NCBI GenBank assembly: GCA_003326205.1
Contig: LWTK01000045.1
Coordinates: forward strand, 352 to 64,351
Reading direction: 5' to 3'
Length of the DNA stretch: 64,000 bases
Origin: Nostoc sp. ATCC 43529
GTDB taxonomy: Bacteria; Cyanobacteriota; Cyanobacteriia; Cyanobacteriales; Nostocaceae
The notes under the pieces are model-generated. The model made no database searches. It was given only the letters and a program-made list of their open reading frames with translations, and was not told the DNA's origin. Below are positions 17,573 to 27,482 of this stretch, piece by piece (position 1 is the stretch's first letter; each line of letters starts with the position of its first letter). A program made the translations under genes and the position numbers.

Positions 17573-18418
17573 TTATTCAGGAGTTAGAAATATTTCTTTG
17601 AAAGTATGGCTTTGGTCATCTACCAATGCATTAACATTTTGGGGTAAATAGCCAGGACAATCTATATTTAAAACATAGTTACCCATCTCAAGGTTTTCAA
17701 AAAAGAACAGCCCTTCTTTATTGCTTTCCATGAATTTTTTAGTTCGCAGCAGAGTAACTTTTGCCCCCATTAATGGCAGATTTGTTGTTGCACTTTTGAC
17801 AACACCTGCAATTACTACTCGCCTCGTCATAATTTGGGTACTACCATTACCACTGCCGTGCATTTGATTTCGCAGATCGAAAATTCGTTCCCAAACTAAA
17901 GGTACTGTAGTTGATTGCGTATCAAGAGGCACAGTAACTGTTAAATATAAAGCTGAGCGCAAAGGTACATTAAGAGCGCTCCATAAACTGCCCGGTTCGA
18001 GTGACGGTTGTAGTCCAACCATCATTGGCAAACTACCGTAACCCCGCAATTCCGGAACTAAAAACTCCTCCTCTAAAGCTCGATGGCGCATAAGTACGGT
18101 CAATGCTTCACTGAGGAAGTGATGCTCGCCTAAAGTCGTCCTATCCCAAGCTGTTAATAGCAGCGAAACATCAAACCAAACAGGTGCCCAATTGACAATG
18201 CCGGCTTGCAAATGACGTGTAATGTTACGTTCAACTTGCCTGCCGGCCTGTTGGAACTGCTTACTCTCACGAATATCATAAATATATAAATTGAGAGTCG
18301 GACCGGCTCCTTCTTCCCTGCGATTACTGGGATGGCTGAAGTCAATCTGCTCTGTACTGGTAAGTGAAGTTCCTCCAGCTAGAATTTCCGCTAAAGTTTG
18401 AAGAACGAAGATAAGCAT
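17573..18418 (-). CDS. DUF4255 tail terminator/cap protein with carboxypeptidase-regulatory-like domain
   Basis: This 281-aa protein has at residues 1-190 a DUF4255 (Pvc16 N-terminal-type) domain. Visible marks are LQTLAEIL near the start, GPTLNLYIYDIRES and ALTVLMRH, with a central PVWFDVSLLLTAWD. The family forms the cap that ends the tube and sheath. Residues about 200-281 form a beta-sandwich of the carboxypeptidase regulatory-like type (VVIAGVVKSATTNLPLMGAKV to GNYVLNIDCPGYL). That extra domain could sit on the outside of the cap and contact something in the cell. It is the first gene of the minus-strand sheath operon. The 360-base region upstream separates it from a divergent histidine kinase gene. 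Confidence 0.9.
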   Translation of the reverse strand: MLIFVLQTLAEILAGGTSLTSTEQIDFSHPSNRREEGAGPTLNLYIYDIRESKQFQQAGRQVERNITRHLQAGIVNWAPVWFDVSLLLTAWDRTTLGEHHFLSEALTVLMRHRALEEEFLVPELRGYGSLPMMVGLQPSLEPGSLWSALNVPLRSALYLTVTVPLDTQSTTVPLVWERIFDLRNQMHGSGNGSTQIMTRRVVIAGVVKSATTNLPLMGAKVTLLRTKKFMESNKEGLFFFENLEMGNYVLNIDCPGYLPQNVNALVDDQSHTFKEIFLTPE

Positions 18419-18778
18419 GAAGGTGTTGTGCTGGTAACTAAATCCAGATGCATCTAGGTTATCTGTATCACCCTTGTAAAGTAATTAGACTTTTGTCGAT
18501 ATTTTTTGATTGGGAATTTGTCATTGGTCATTTGTCATTGGTCATTGGTCATTGGTCATTGGTCATTTGTCATTGGTTATTTCTCCCCACCTCCCCACCT
18601 CCCCATCTCCCCATCTCCCCGCGTCAGCCTTAACGATCGGTCTTCAAATCGATACCATATAAAAGGTAGATGACAGCTTTAAAAACACAACTTCGTCACT
18701 GAAAAATCATCCTTTTGATATATTTTGTTTGATATATTAGGATGCTAGGTCAATTTATGAGAGTAGAGTAAAAACATC
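18419..18778. promoter_or_regulatory. Divergent promoter region with heptamer array
   Basis: This 360-base gap lies between the divergent cap/sheath operon and the hybrid kinase gene and must hold both promoters. It contains about eight tcattgg/tcatttg heptamers (18519-18580) and a pyrimidine-rich ccccacctc run (18586-18620). No specific promoter or operator could be assigned. Confidence 0.45.
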
Positions 18779-21700
18779 ATGAACCGTTCCACTCCCATGA
18801 GTGACCCGGAATATGCAGCGATTCGACGGAGCGAGGAGCGATCGCGGCTAGCAATTCGTATCGCTCAACTTGGGACGTGGTACTATGACCCCGTTACGAA
18901 TCTCGTAGAGTTAGACGAACGTATGCGAGAAATCTGGGGTGAGTCAGAGGATGCTGTGGTGTTGCCCCTGTCGCGGATGATGCAGCGTATTCACCCAGGC
19001 GATCGCCCGCGGGTGGTGAATGCCATCAGTGCTGCTCTCAATCCGAAATCGTCGGGGACTTACGAAATTGACTACCGCATCGTTTGGGATGACGGTACCG
19101 AGCGGTGGATATCCACTAATGGGCAGGCAATATTCGCAGGTGAAGGAGAGTTGCGGCAAGCTGTTGAGTTTCTGGGAACCGTCCTTGATATTACCGATCG
19201 CCAACGAGCCAAAGCCGCCCTGGAAGAAAGTGAAGCCCGATTCCGAACTTTTGCCGAGAATAGCAAGGATGTAATTTGGATTAGCGATGCCCGCGAACAT
19301 CGGCTAATCTATGTCAGCCCTTCCTACGAGCAAGTCTGGGGTCGCTCGGCTAGGGAGATTTATACAGACTTAAGCCGTTTCATTGAATTTATTCATCCCG
19401 ACGATCGCCAACGCATTCAAGCCGGTTGGGAACAGCGCATTCAAGGGCAATTGAGCCAAGAGTATCGGGTAATTCGTCCGGATGGATCGATTGTCTGGAT
19501 TCGCGATCGCGGTTTTCCCATACATGACGCCCAAGGTGAGTTGCTGTATCTGGGCGGAATTGCTGAGGATATTACCGAACGCAAACAGACGGAACTGATG
19601 CTGGTGGAGCAGAAGAAACTGCTGGAGTTAATCGCATCAGGGCATCCGTTGAATGAATGTTTAAAAGCCGTGTGTGCCTCGGTGTCCCATCTCAATCCCC
19701 GCACCCGTGCTTGCATCTTTGTCACCGATGCCCAACGACAAAGGTGTGAGTATTTCATCACCCCAGACTTTGAGCCATCATTTAGCCAGGAACTTCAGGA
19801 TGCCCCCATTAATGACCTGTGCATCGATATCTGCGGTCAAGGGGTCTTTGGTGGGCAGCCGATTATCTGTGCAGATATCGCCAATGATCAAGGATGGTCG
19901 CAGGAATGGCGGAACTTATATATGGCTCATGGTGTGTTGGGCTGCTATTCTCAGCCTGTGCTGGACGCAAACAACGTGCCAGTTAGTTCTTTGATGCTTT
20001 GCTTCGACGAAGCACGAATGCCGAGTGATTGGGAATACCAATTAGCTGACTTCGGCACTCAAATCGCTAGCATTATATTTGAACGCGATCGCTCTATCCT
20101 GGCGCTACAAGAAAGCGAACATCGCTATCGCATATTGTTCGATTCTATTGATGAAGCCTTCTGCCTGTGCGAAATGCTATTTGACGAGAACGGTAAACCA
20201 AATGACTATCGGTTACTCGAAGTCAATCAAGTATTTGAAAAGCTGACGGGACTCAAGGAAGTAGTAGGGAAAACGGCGCGGGAACTTGTTCCCAATCTAG
20301 AAGAGTCTTGGTTTGAGATTTACGGCCAAGTCGTGCTGACAGGCGAACCCGTGCGGTTTGAGGATCAATCGGTGGCAATGAACCGCTGGTTCGATGTTAA
20401 CGCCTTTCGTGTCGGTGCAGCCGACAGCCGTAAGTTTGCGATTTTGTTCACCAACATTAGCGATCGCAAACAAACAGAGAAAGCACTCTTGGAAAGCGAG
20501 GAACGCTTCCGCAACATGGCAGACAACGCCCCAGTGATGGTCTGGGTAACTGATGCCACAGGCTATTGCACCTACCTCAGCCAAAGCTGGTATGAGTTTA
20601 CGGGGCAGACCGAGGAAACAGGCCTGGGGTTCGGCTGGTTCAATGCCGTGCATCCCGAAGACCGGGAATCCGCCAAAAACATCTTTCTGGAAGCAAACGA
20701 TCGCCGGACATCGTTCCGCTTGGAGTATCGCTTGCAGTGCAAGGATGGTGAATATCGTTGGGCGATTGATGCTGCAAGTCCCTGGTTCGGGGTGGATGGT
20801 GAATATAAAGGATACATCGGTTCGGTCATTGACATTAGCGATCGCAAACGCGCAGAACAAGAACGAGAACAGCTTTTAGCACGGGAACAGGCAGCACGGG
20901 AAGAAGCAGAACGAGCCAACCGCGTCAAAGATGAGTTTCTGGCTATTGTCTCCCACGAGTTGCGATCGCCTCTAAGTCCTATTCTTGGCTGGTCAAAGCT
21001 GTTGCAAACTCGAACGCTAAATCAAGCCAAAACTGACCAAGCCTTGAGTATTATCACCCGCAATGCCACGTTACAAGCTCAACTAATTGAAGATTTACTA
21101 GATATCTCCAAGATTCTGCTCGGCAAACTCAGCCTGAATTTTTCTTTGGTGGATTTAGCAGCGACGATTCTAGCGGCAATGGAAACGGTGCGGTTGGCGG
21201 CGGAAGCTAAATCAATTGAAATTCACACAATACTTCAACCGGACTTAGAGCTAGCATTGGGTGACCCCAGCCGATTACAGCAAATAATTTGGAATTTGCT
21301 CTCCAATGCCATCAAGTTCACGCCACCAGGTGGTCGAGTTGAAATCAAGCTGTCATCGGTAGCAGATGAACAACCACAAATCACAAATGAAAAATTTGCT
21401 CAGATTATCGTCAGCGATACGGGTAAGGGAATTCACCCAGACTTTCTGCCTCATGTGTTTGAACACTTTTGCCAAGAGGATGGCGCTACAACTCGAAAAT
21501 TTGGGGGACTGGGATTAGGATTGGCCATCGTTCGTCACTTGGTGGAGTTGCATGGCGGAACTGTCCAGGCGCATAGTCTAGGGGAAGGGCAGGGGGCAAC
21601 TTTTACAGTAAAACTGCCCCTGATGGTAACCTCACCCCAAATCCATCGAGATACTGGAGTGTCTGAGCCAGGTTTGGATTTGACTGGCATCACCGTTTTA

Positions 21701-22060
21701 GTTGTAGAAGATGATGCCGATACACGGGAGTTTGTGGTTTTTCTCATTGAGGAGTATGGAGCAAATGCGATCGCCGTTAACTCGGCAACAGAGGCGCTGA
21801 TTGCTTTAAAGCACTGCCAGCCAGATGTGTTACTCAGTGATATCGCAATGCCAGAGGTAGACGGCTATATGCTGGTGCGACAAATCAGAGCTTTACCACC
21901 AAACCAAGGCGGACAAATTCCAGCGATCGCTCTGACTGCCTATGCCGGGGAAATTGATTATCAACAGGCAATGTTAGCAGGTTTTCAACGCCATATTCCC
22001 AAACCAGTCGATCCAGCCAACCTCGTTGAGACAATTGCAGATTTGGTTAGATCTAAATAA
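18779..22060 (+). CDS. Multi-PAS/GAF hybrid histidine kinase with C-terminal receiver
   Basis: This 1093-aa soluble sensor has no membrane helix. In order it has a PAS-like domain (about 20-145), a second PAS/PAC (150-270, ending DITERKQ), a GAF domain (about 285-440), two more PAS domains (450-570 and 575-695, each ending ISDRK), and a coiled linker. A HisKA region follows with the phosphoacceptor His726 in IVSHELRSPL. The HATPase domain has N-box NLLSNAIKF and glycine boxes DTGKG and GLGLGLA, and a receiver domain has phosphoacceptor Asp1021 in LLSDIAMPEVDGY. The layout suggests sensing of several small ligands or redox states. It is divergent from the sheath operon, so it could regulate it. 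No output domain is attached. Confidence 0.95.
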   Translation: MNRSTPMSDPEYAAIRRSEERSRLAIRIAQLGTWYYDPVTNLVELDERMREIWGESEDAVVLPLSRMMQRIHPGDRPRVVNAISAALNPKSSGTYEIDYRIVWDDGTERWISTNGQAIFAGEGELRQAVEFLGTVLDITDRQRAKAALEESEARFRTFAENSKDVIWISDAREHRLIYVSPSYEQVWGRSAREIYTDLSRFIEFIHPDDRQRIQAGWEQRIQGQLSQEYRVIRPDGSIVWIRDRGFPIHDAQGELLYLGGIAEDITERKQTELMLVEQKKLLELIASGHPLNECLKAVCASVSHLNPRTRACIFVTDAQRQRCEYFITPDFEPSFSQELQDAPINDLCIDICGQGVFGGQPIICADIANDQGWSQEWRNLYMAHGVLGCYSQPVLDANNVPVSSLMLCFDEARMPSDWEYQLADFGTQIASIIFERDRSILALQESEHRYRILFDSIDEAFCLCEMLFDENGKPNDYRLLEVNQVFEKLTGLKEVVGKTARELVPNLEESWFEIYGQVVLTGEPVRFEDQSVAMNRWFDVNAFRVGAADSRKFAILFTNISDRKQTEKALLESEERFRNMADNAPVMVWVTDATGYCTYLSQSWYEFTGQTEETGLGFGWFNAVHPEDRESAKNIFLEANDRRTSFRLEYRLQCKDGEYRWAIDAASPWFGVDGEYKGYIGSVIDISDRKRAEQEREQLLAREQAAREEAERANRVKDEFLAIVSHELRSPLSPILGWSKLLQTRTLNQAKTDQALSIITRNATLQAQLIEDLLDISKILLGKLSLNFSLVDLAATILAAMETVRLAAEAKSIEIHTILQPDLELALGDPSRLQQIIWNLLSNAIKFTPPGGRVEIKLSSVADEQPQITNEKFAQIIVSDTGKGIHPDFLPHVFEHFCQEDGATTRKFGGLGLGLAIVRHLVELHGGTVQAHSLGEGQGATFTVKLPLMVTSPQIHRDTGVSEPGLDLTGITVLVVEDDADTREFVVFLIEEYGANAIAVNSATEALIALKHCQPDVLLSDIAMPEVDGYMLVRQIRALPPNQGGQIPAIALTAYAGEIDYQQAMLAGFQRHIPKPVDPANLVETIADLVRSK

Positions 22061-22504
22061 TAGAGACTAGGATATTAAGCAGAAAATCTTAACGTGTGGC
22101 AAAAACATTTCTTAAAAAATCCGAAAAACAGCAACTCTAGTGTGTAGATTGGTCTGGAGCAGTTTTGATTTGGATACAGTATATTTTTTGCCGAATGAGT
22201 CAAAAAACTTAGTCTACTAAGAGCAAGACGTTTATCCTACAATATTTATCAAAATATTACAAATTAGAGTGCTATGAAACTCGTATTTTATTTTTAAAAC
22301 AACTCTATAAAACTCAAAAATCTCCTTCCCTGTTGCCTATTGCCTATTGCCTATTGCCTAATATACTTACAAAAGCGAGCTGCGCTTGTGAATAAAAACT
22401 TAATAATTCTTCGTGATAATTAGGTTACAAAAATAATTTAATAAAAAAATAAACATTGTTGACACTGCATAAATTTATACTAGACAACAGAAGAGTAAAA
22501 ATAT
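22061..22504. other. Intergenic region before the signalling operon
   Basis: A 444-base AT-rich gap has no credible gene. It contains four copies of the heptamer ttgccta (about 22333-22361). It should hold the promoter of the operon from 22529 to 27178. Confidence 0.4.
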
Positions 22505-22528
22505 TTGCTGCAAAAAGCGAGTAAAGCT

Positions 22529-23647
22529 ATGACGCTAGGCTTTTCTCTACACAAACTAGAAAATGGCTCTAATTATTTGAGTTCTTCAGATATCAAAAGT
22601 TTTTGTCAACTTGAGTCTGAGCAATTAACTAGTCAAGAGCCAATTTTTTTCGCTCGAATTGTTTATCATGATTGCTTGCTGAAAACTCATCAGGAAGTTA
22701 TCAATTATCGGCAACACCAATCTCCTTTTTCTCAAAAAACTTTAGCTTATTTGCGCTCAGAAGTATGGCTGACGGAATTTCCGCCTGTTTTTACTGTGAA
22801 TAAATTTCAACTGAAAGATTTTTCATCCATTTGTTATATTTGCCCCATAGGATATAGAAATCAAAAACCGGAATACATCCAAATCATTACTGATGAAAAT
22901 ATTTCAGATAGTTTGCAATTATACATACAACGTTGTGCTATCCTTTTGGGTAAGTATGTAGATATTTACTTAGACTATGGAAGACAAAAAACTGAAATTC
23001 AACTTTTAGAAGATATTTTGCATCGAATAGGCCATCAATTGCGTAATTCCTTAGGTTTGATTGGATTGTATGCACATAATTTATGCTTGGGTTTAAAGGA
23101 AAATCCTTGGCAAGAACAAGCAACAATCATCAGCGAAAGCATCCAAGATTTAGATACTAATTTAAACGAGCTTATTGATTGCGGTCAAAGTGTAAAATTA
23201 AGAGTTACGCTCCAAGATTTAAGAAATTTAGTTGTTGAAAGTGTCACAAATTTACAACCTTTGATTAAGGAAAAAAACCTGCAAATAAACATTCCAGATA
23301 CATCTACTATTTTGAAAATAGACCGACTGCAAATGAAGCAAGTATTTGACAATATTCTGAGCAATGCTGTTCATTTTAGTCCAAATTCAGGGATTATTAA
23401 CTGTAGCTGGCAGATTTTTCAAGAGGAAGTTTTAATTAAAATTTCTGATCAGGGGCCAGGATTATCTCCAGAAGATTTACAAAAAATATTTACCCCTTTT
23501 TATTCCCGTCGTCGAGGAGGTACAGGACTGGGTTTAACCATTGCTAAAAAAATTATTTTGGATCATCAAGGAAGTATTTGGGCACAAGTTTTATCAGAAC
23601 GTGGGGCACAATTTTCGGTGATTTTGCCGAGGCCAAGAAGTGGATAG
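22529..23647 (+). CDS. Sensor histidine kinase
   Basis: This kinase of about 372 aa has an N-terminal half (about 1-150) resembling the DICT/GAF-like sensory modules of cyanobacterial kinases, with no membrane helix. The H-box reads RIGHQLRNSLG, the histidine being residue 169 from the ATG used here. The HATPase domain has QVFDNILSNAVHFS, SDQGPGLSPED, a long GGTGLGLTIAKKII and a standard end. A TTG eight codons upstream is an alternative start; the ATG is preferred only on codon grounds. It is followed after 19 bases by a response regulator gene, so the two form a two-component pair heading an operon that continues with a pseudokinase and an FHA protein. Confidence 0.9.
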   Translation: MTLGFSLHKLENGSNYLSSSDIKSFCQLESEQLTSQEPIFFARIVYHDCLLKTHQEVINYRQHQSPFSQKTLAYLRSEVWLTEFPPVFTVNKFQLKDFSSICYICPIGYRNQKPEYIQIITDENISDSLQLYIQRCAILLGKYVDIYLDYGRQKTEIQLLEDILHRIGHQLRNSLGLIGLYAHNLCLGLKENPWQEQATIISESIQDLDTNLNELIDCGQSVKLRVTLQDLRNLVVESVTNLQPLIKEKNLQINIPDTSTILKIDRLQMKQVFDNILSNAVHFSPNSGIINCSWQIFQEEVLIKISDQGPGLSPEDLQKIFTPFYSRRRGGTGLGLTIAKKIILDHQGSIWAQVLSERGAQFSVILPRPRSG

Positions 23648-23666
23648 ATAATTCGTAATTAAAAAG

Positions 23667-24344
23667 ATGATTAACAATCAAAAGCTTTCGGTTTTACTGG
23701 TAGATGATGAAGAAAGGTTTCGGCAAGGGTTACGTACCCTGCTGAATTTTTATAATATTAGTTCTGCGTTACCTGTAGAAGTTGTGGGTGATGCAGATTG
23801 TGTAGAACAAGTTTTAAAATTCACTAACCAAAAGAGTCCAGATTTAATTTTGTTAGATATGCAATTAACAGGATGTGATGGAATTACGGTTCTGGCGCGT
23901 CTAAAGGAAGCTGCATTTTCTGGTAAGGTTTTAGTATTATCTGCTCATCAAGAAGATGACTGGATTTTCCGCGCAATGCAGGCGGGAGCCTCTGGTTATG
24001 TGTTTAAAAATCGTTTGGCGACTCAATTGTGTGAAGCGATTAATACTGTCACCAGATCGGAAATTTATTTACCTTCAGAAGTGGCGAGTCGATTTTTTCG
24101 GTTTTTTCAAGCTTATTCAGATTCTTCTGTCAGAGCATGTCAGCAAGTGCATTTAACAGAAAGAGAACAAGAAGTTTTATATTGGTTAACTCAAGGTGCT
24201 TCTAATGAAGAAATAGCTAAGCATTTATATGTGACGGTTGCTACTGTTAAGGCACATCTCACCAGTATTTTTGAAAAATTGAAGGTTACTAGCCGTACTC
24301 AAGCTATTGTGGCTGCACTCAAGCTAGGATTAGTTAAAGGTTGA
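23667..24344 (+). CDS. NarL/LuxR-type response regulator
   Basis: This 225-aa protein has an N-terminal receiver domain with acidic pocket VDDEER, phosphoacceptor Asp64 in ILLDMQLTGCDG, the conserved Ser/Thr in VLVLSAH and Lys in YVFKNR. A C-terminal LuxR-type helix-turn-helix follows (about residues 160-225) with LTEREQEVLYWLTQGASNEE and HLYVTVATVKAHLTSIFEKL. It is the probable partner of the histidine kinase encoded immediately upstream. As a DNA-binding regulator inside a contractile-system locus it is a candidate controller of the locus, but its targets are unknown. Confidence 0.95.
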   Translation: MINNQKLSVLLVDDEERFRQGLRTLLNFYNISSALPVEVVGDADCVEQVLKFTNQKSPDLILLDMQLTGCDGITVLARLKEAAFSGKVLVLSAHQEDDWIFRAMQAGASGYVFKNRLATQLCEAINTVTRSEIYLPSEVASRFFRFFQAYSDSSVRACQQVHLTEREQEVLYWLTQGASNEEIAKHLYVTVATVKAHLTSIFEKLKVTSRTQAIVAALKLGLVKG

Positions 24345-24384
24345 GCGCAACGGAAGTAGTCGGTGCAATTCACAAAATTTCTCT

Positions 24385-26520
24385 ATGCCTTCACTAGAAT
24401 CTTTTTATCAAGAATACCCCTGTTCGTACAATTCTCCCTTAAATTGCGATCGCCCTTTCCAAACTTCGCAGCAAATCAAGGGTGCTAAGTTTTGCTTAGA
24501 ATGTGGTTTTCTGGCAACTTTACCACAGGAAGCTGAGATTAAGGGAAGCCAGGGTACTTATCAAATAAATAGTTATTTGGGTGCGCGGGGTTTAGGTCGT
24601 TTATACTCAGGTATCCAACTGAAAGATAAACAGCCTGTAATCATCAAAGAATATTTATTACCCAGTCGTTCTTTTAATGAAAGCGAAACAATAAAACGCA
24701 AAGAAACTTTTAAAAGAGTAGGTGGAGTAAGTTTAGCTGATAGTCGAATTCAAAATTTTCGCCTTGTGGAAACTAAAGAAGCGATCGCTGATGATAAAGG
24801 AGAACGCTGCTATTTAATAACTAAAGGAATAGACTCATCCCAAACTTTAGCTAAACATATCCTTGAAAAGGGAGCAATGACACCCCCTCAAGTGCGGGAA
24901 TTCCTCAATCAAGCATTACAAACTCTCCAATTTCTCCACACCCAAAAGCTGCGTTTTCCTTCCAACCAAGTACAACTCGGTTTAACTCACGGCAACATCA
25001 ATTTAGATAGTATTTTAATTAAATTAGAAAGCCATCAAAAATTTTCTATATATTTTTGCGATTTAGCTATTTGGGAAAACTTATTTATTCCACCCGTTAT
25101 TCCTCAACCAACCCCCGCTAGACCCGAACAAGATTTACAATCTCTAGGAATGGTAGCTTTTTATTTATGGGTAGGAAGAACAACTAATTTATCTTCTAAT
25201 CAGCCTTTAGATCCTAGAGATAATCAACAATGGCCAGATACAGATAATAATTTAAAACAATTTATTTATCGTTTAATGGGGTTGGAAACTCCTTTTCCAA
25301 GTGCAGAAGCGGCTCGTCAAGCACTATTGCAACTTCCCAAAGAAGATAATGCCAATAGTTCAGTGCGTTCTTCTGCTCCTGTTGAAATCGAAAAGCGTTT
25401 ACCAATGCCCTTAATTTTATTACTAGGAATCCTGGCTTTTTTACTACTAGGTGGAGGCATTTGGTATTGGCTTTCGTTAGGGAAGAAAACCAATGAGCCG
25501 AATTTGGCTCGATGGCGTACACTATTGCGGAGTTTTTCAGAAGTTCCCAATCTTCCTTCAGGAAATTTTACTTATACAGGAGAAAAAGATAGTACATGGA
25601 GTTTTATTTTAACGCAACCAGTAGACGACAATCGTTTAGGAAATTTATTGGCTAAACCAAGACCAGATGCAACAGCAATATATACATATCAATCGGTTTT
25701 ATCAGCAGATGTAAATAATCCCATTAAAAGTATAGAAGAAGTACAAACAGGGAAAAAAGACTTTGCAATTACTAGTTTAGAAAACAAGATTACAAGCCAG
25801 CTAAAAAAAGAACAAATTGCCTATGATGGATTAATTGTTTTTGTCGCATTTAATAAGCGTGATTCAAATCTGGCTAATACTCTGGGAGGGCAAATAAGTA
25901 TTGAGCAATTGCGTCAAATTTACACAGGTAAAATTACTAATTGGCAACAAATTAATTCTAAGCTGCCAAATCCTTTAGAAATCAAACCTTTTGCTCCCAC
26001 CGAACCGGAAGCGATCGCTAAATTTCAAGAAATAGTTTTGAAAAATGACCCCCAGGACAAAGCTTTATTTACAGCGAAAGTGACTAAACAAGACACCACA
26101 AAAACTCAAAACCAGATACGTAGCGAGATTTTAGAGGGACGAGCTACCGGGATTATCAGTTTTGGGATTATCAGTAAAACATGGAAACAGTGTAGTGGTT
26201 ATCCCCTAGCGATCGCCAATGGTAACCATCCTAGCCAACCTTTGTTTCAAAAACGCGATCGGCGCTCCATTAATCCCTCAGATGACTTGTGTCAGCATGA
26301 TGATTATTATGTTGATGTTACTACTTTCCAAAGCTATCCTTTGGGATACCCTATTTTTGTAGTGTACCCTCAAGACAGTAACCGCCTGGCCGGTGGTTCT
26401 ACATTTGCCCGGATGCTAACAACTCGTCAGGGTCAGTGTTTACTCAGCAAAGTAGGTCTTGTCGCTTTACAACCTATGCCTGATGATATAAATTCCTATG
26501 CCTGCAAATCGGTGCCCTAA
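24385..26520 (+). CDS. Zinc-ribbon pseudokinase fused to a PstS-like periplasmic-binding domain
   Basis: This 711-aa membrane protein starts with a short Cys-rich segment with CxxC (FCLECGF) that may bind zinc. Residues about 50-315 have a Ser/Thr kinase fold with a loop LGARGLGRLYSG and a lysine in IIKEYLL. The HRD motif reads HGN and the DFG motif reads DLA, so phosphotransfer is unlikely. A membrane helix follows at about 340-362 and then an external domain (380-711) of the phosphate-binding-protein type, with LRQIYTGKITNWQQIN and LARMLTTRQGQ-like ends. This design would transmit solute or ligand binding outside to a pseudokinase inside. It overlaps the next gene (FHA) by 23 bases, indicating coupling. 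Confidence 0.88.
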   Translation: MPSLESFYQEYPCSYNSPLNCDRPFQTSQQIKGAKFCLECGFLATLPQEAEIKGSQGTYQINSYLGARGLGRLYSGIQLKDKQPVIIKEYLLPSRSFNESETIKRKETFKRVGGVSLADSRIQNFRLVETKEAIADDKGERCYLITKGIDSSQTLAKHILEKGAMTPPQVREFLNQALQTLQFLHTQKLRFPSNQVQLGLTHGNINLDSILIKLESHQKFSIYFCDLAIWENLFIPPVIPQPTPARPEQDLQSLGMVAFYLWVGRTTNLSSNQPLDPRDNQQWPDTDNNLKQFIYRLMGLETPFPSAEAARQALLQLPKEDNANSSVRSSAPVEIEKRLPMPLILLLGILAFLLLGGGIWYWLSLGKKTNEPNLARWRTLLRSFSEVPNLPSGNFTYTGEKDSTWSFILTQPVDDNRLGNLLAKPRPDATAIYTYQSVLSADVNNPIKSIEEVQTGKKDFAITSLENKITSQLKKEQIAYDGLIVFVAFNKRDSNLANTLGGQISIEQLRQIYTGKITNWQQINSKLPNPLEIKPFAPTEPEAIAKFQEIVLKNDPQDKALFTAKVTKQDTTKTQNQIRSEILEGRATGIISFGIISKTWKQCSGYPLAIANGNHPSQPLFQKRDRRSINPSDDLCQHDDYYVDVTTFQSYPLGYPIFVVYPQDSNRLAGGSTFARMLTTRQGQCLLSKVGLVALQPMPDDINSYACKSVP

Positions 26521-27178
26521 TCCTAGTTGCGAATATTTTAACCGCGCCCTGCCTAACAATGCTAAGGTTTGTCCCTGGTGCTCAACTCCCATAGGGAATG
26601 TAGTGACTCCTACACCACAACCACCTATTCAGTCACAGCCCAGTCAACCACCCATTCAACAACCACCCATTCAACAACCGCCCATTCAACAACCGCCCAT
26701 TCAACAACCACCTAGCCAGTATCAGCGAACAGACCAACCCAACTACCAAGTTCCTCAACAAACCCCCGTAGATTATTCAACAGTCTATCAGCCACGAGTT
26801 CCTTATCCACCAACACCTCCTGTTTACGCCCCCCCACCTCAAAGAGCGCCAGTTTTAAAGCTGATTCATAGCAGCGGTAGAGAATTTCACCTCATTGGCG
26901 AGGGAGGTTTTATTGGTCGTCGCAGTCAAAGCCCAGGAATAGCGCCGCCAGAGATTGACTTAACCGGTATTCCCAATGAGGGAATAGTCTCTCGTCGTCA
27001 TGCGCGAGTCGATTGGGACTGGTCGCAAAATGCATATATGATTGTTGATATGAGTACAAATGGTATTTATTTAAACAACAATCTTCTAACTCCTGGAATG
27101 CAATATCGCTTATTGAACGGCGATTCAGTGAAATTTGGTCAGGATAATCTAGTTAATTTTACTGCTTATGTAATGTAA
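26498..27178 (+). CDS. Zinc-ribbon FHA-domain protein
   Basis: This 226-aa protein has an N-terminal zinc ribbon (residues 4-28, CPNPSCEYF ... VCPWC) and a proline/glutamine-rich linker. The linker contains four tandem PPIQQ repeats at about 50-67 and more Pro-rich sequence to 120. A C-terminal FHA domain spans about 120-226 with GEGGFIGRRSQSPG, VSRRHARVDWD and STNGIYLNNN. The FHA domain binds phosphothreonine peptides, so its partner is probably a substrate of a Ser/Thr kinase such as the one at 9192-11372, because the adjacent kinase-like protein lacks catalytic residues. The start overlaps the end of the pseudokinase gene by 23 bases. It is the last gene of its operon, and a strong terminator follows. 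Confidence 0.92.
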   Translation: MPANRCPNPSCEYFNRALPNNAKVCPWCSTPIGNVVTPTPQPPIQSQPSQPPIQQPPIQQPPIQQPPIQQPPSQYQRTDQPNYQVPQQTPVDYSTVYQPRVPYPPTPPVYAPPPQRAPVLKLIHSSGREFHLIGEGGFIGRRSQSPGIAPPEIDLTGIPNEGIVSRRHARVDWDWSQNAYMIVDMSTNGIYLNNNLLTPGMQYRLLNGDSVKFGQDNLVNFTAYVM

Positions 27179-27244
27179 CATAAAGTGGGCAATTATCAGA
27201 AATCAGAGAGTGCATTAGTTTTGCAAAAGTTCTTAAATTTGATG

Positions 27245-27271
27245 GGGTAGTTGGTGGTTGACCAACTACCC
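27245..27271 (+). terminator. Terminator after the signalling operon
   Basis: An 11-bp perfect stem (27245-27255 with 27261-27271) and a five-base loop are followed by ttcaatttt. It lies 66 bases after the stop codon of the FHA gene. Confidence 0.8.
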
Positions 27272-27482
27272 TTCAATTTTGGAGCAGGGAAGAGGCAAGG
27301 GGCAATAGGCAAAGAAAGTCTCTTAGCCCCAAGGTTTTACCATCGGTTTATGTCCTAAACAATGCTTCAACTGCTATAGCAATACGGATGATTATAAGTA
27401 AATGCGATCGGGCAGCTAGGATTAATACAAACATTTCTGAGTCTAAGTATCTAACCAGAATTAATTACATACAGTATTTTAA

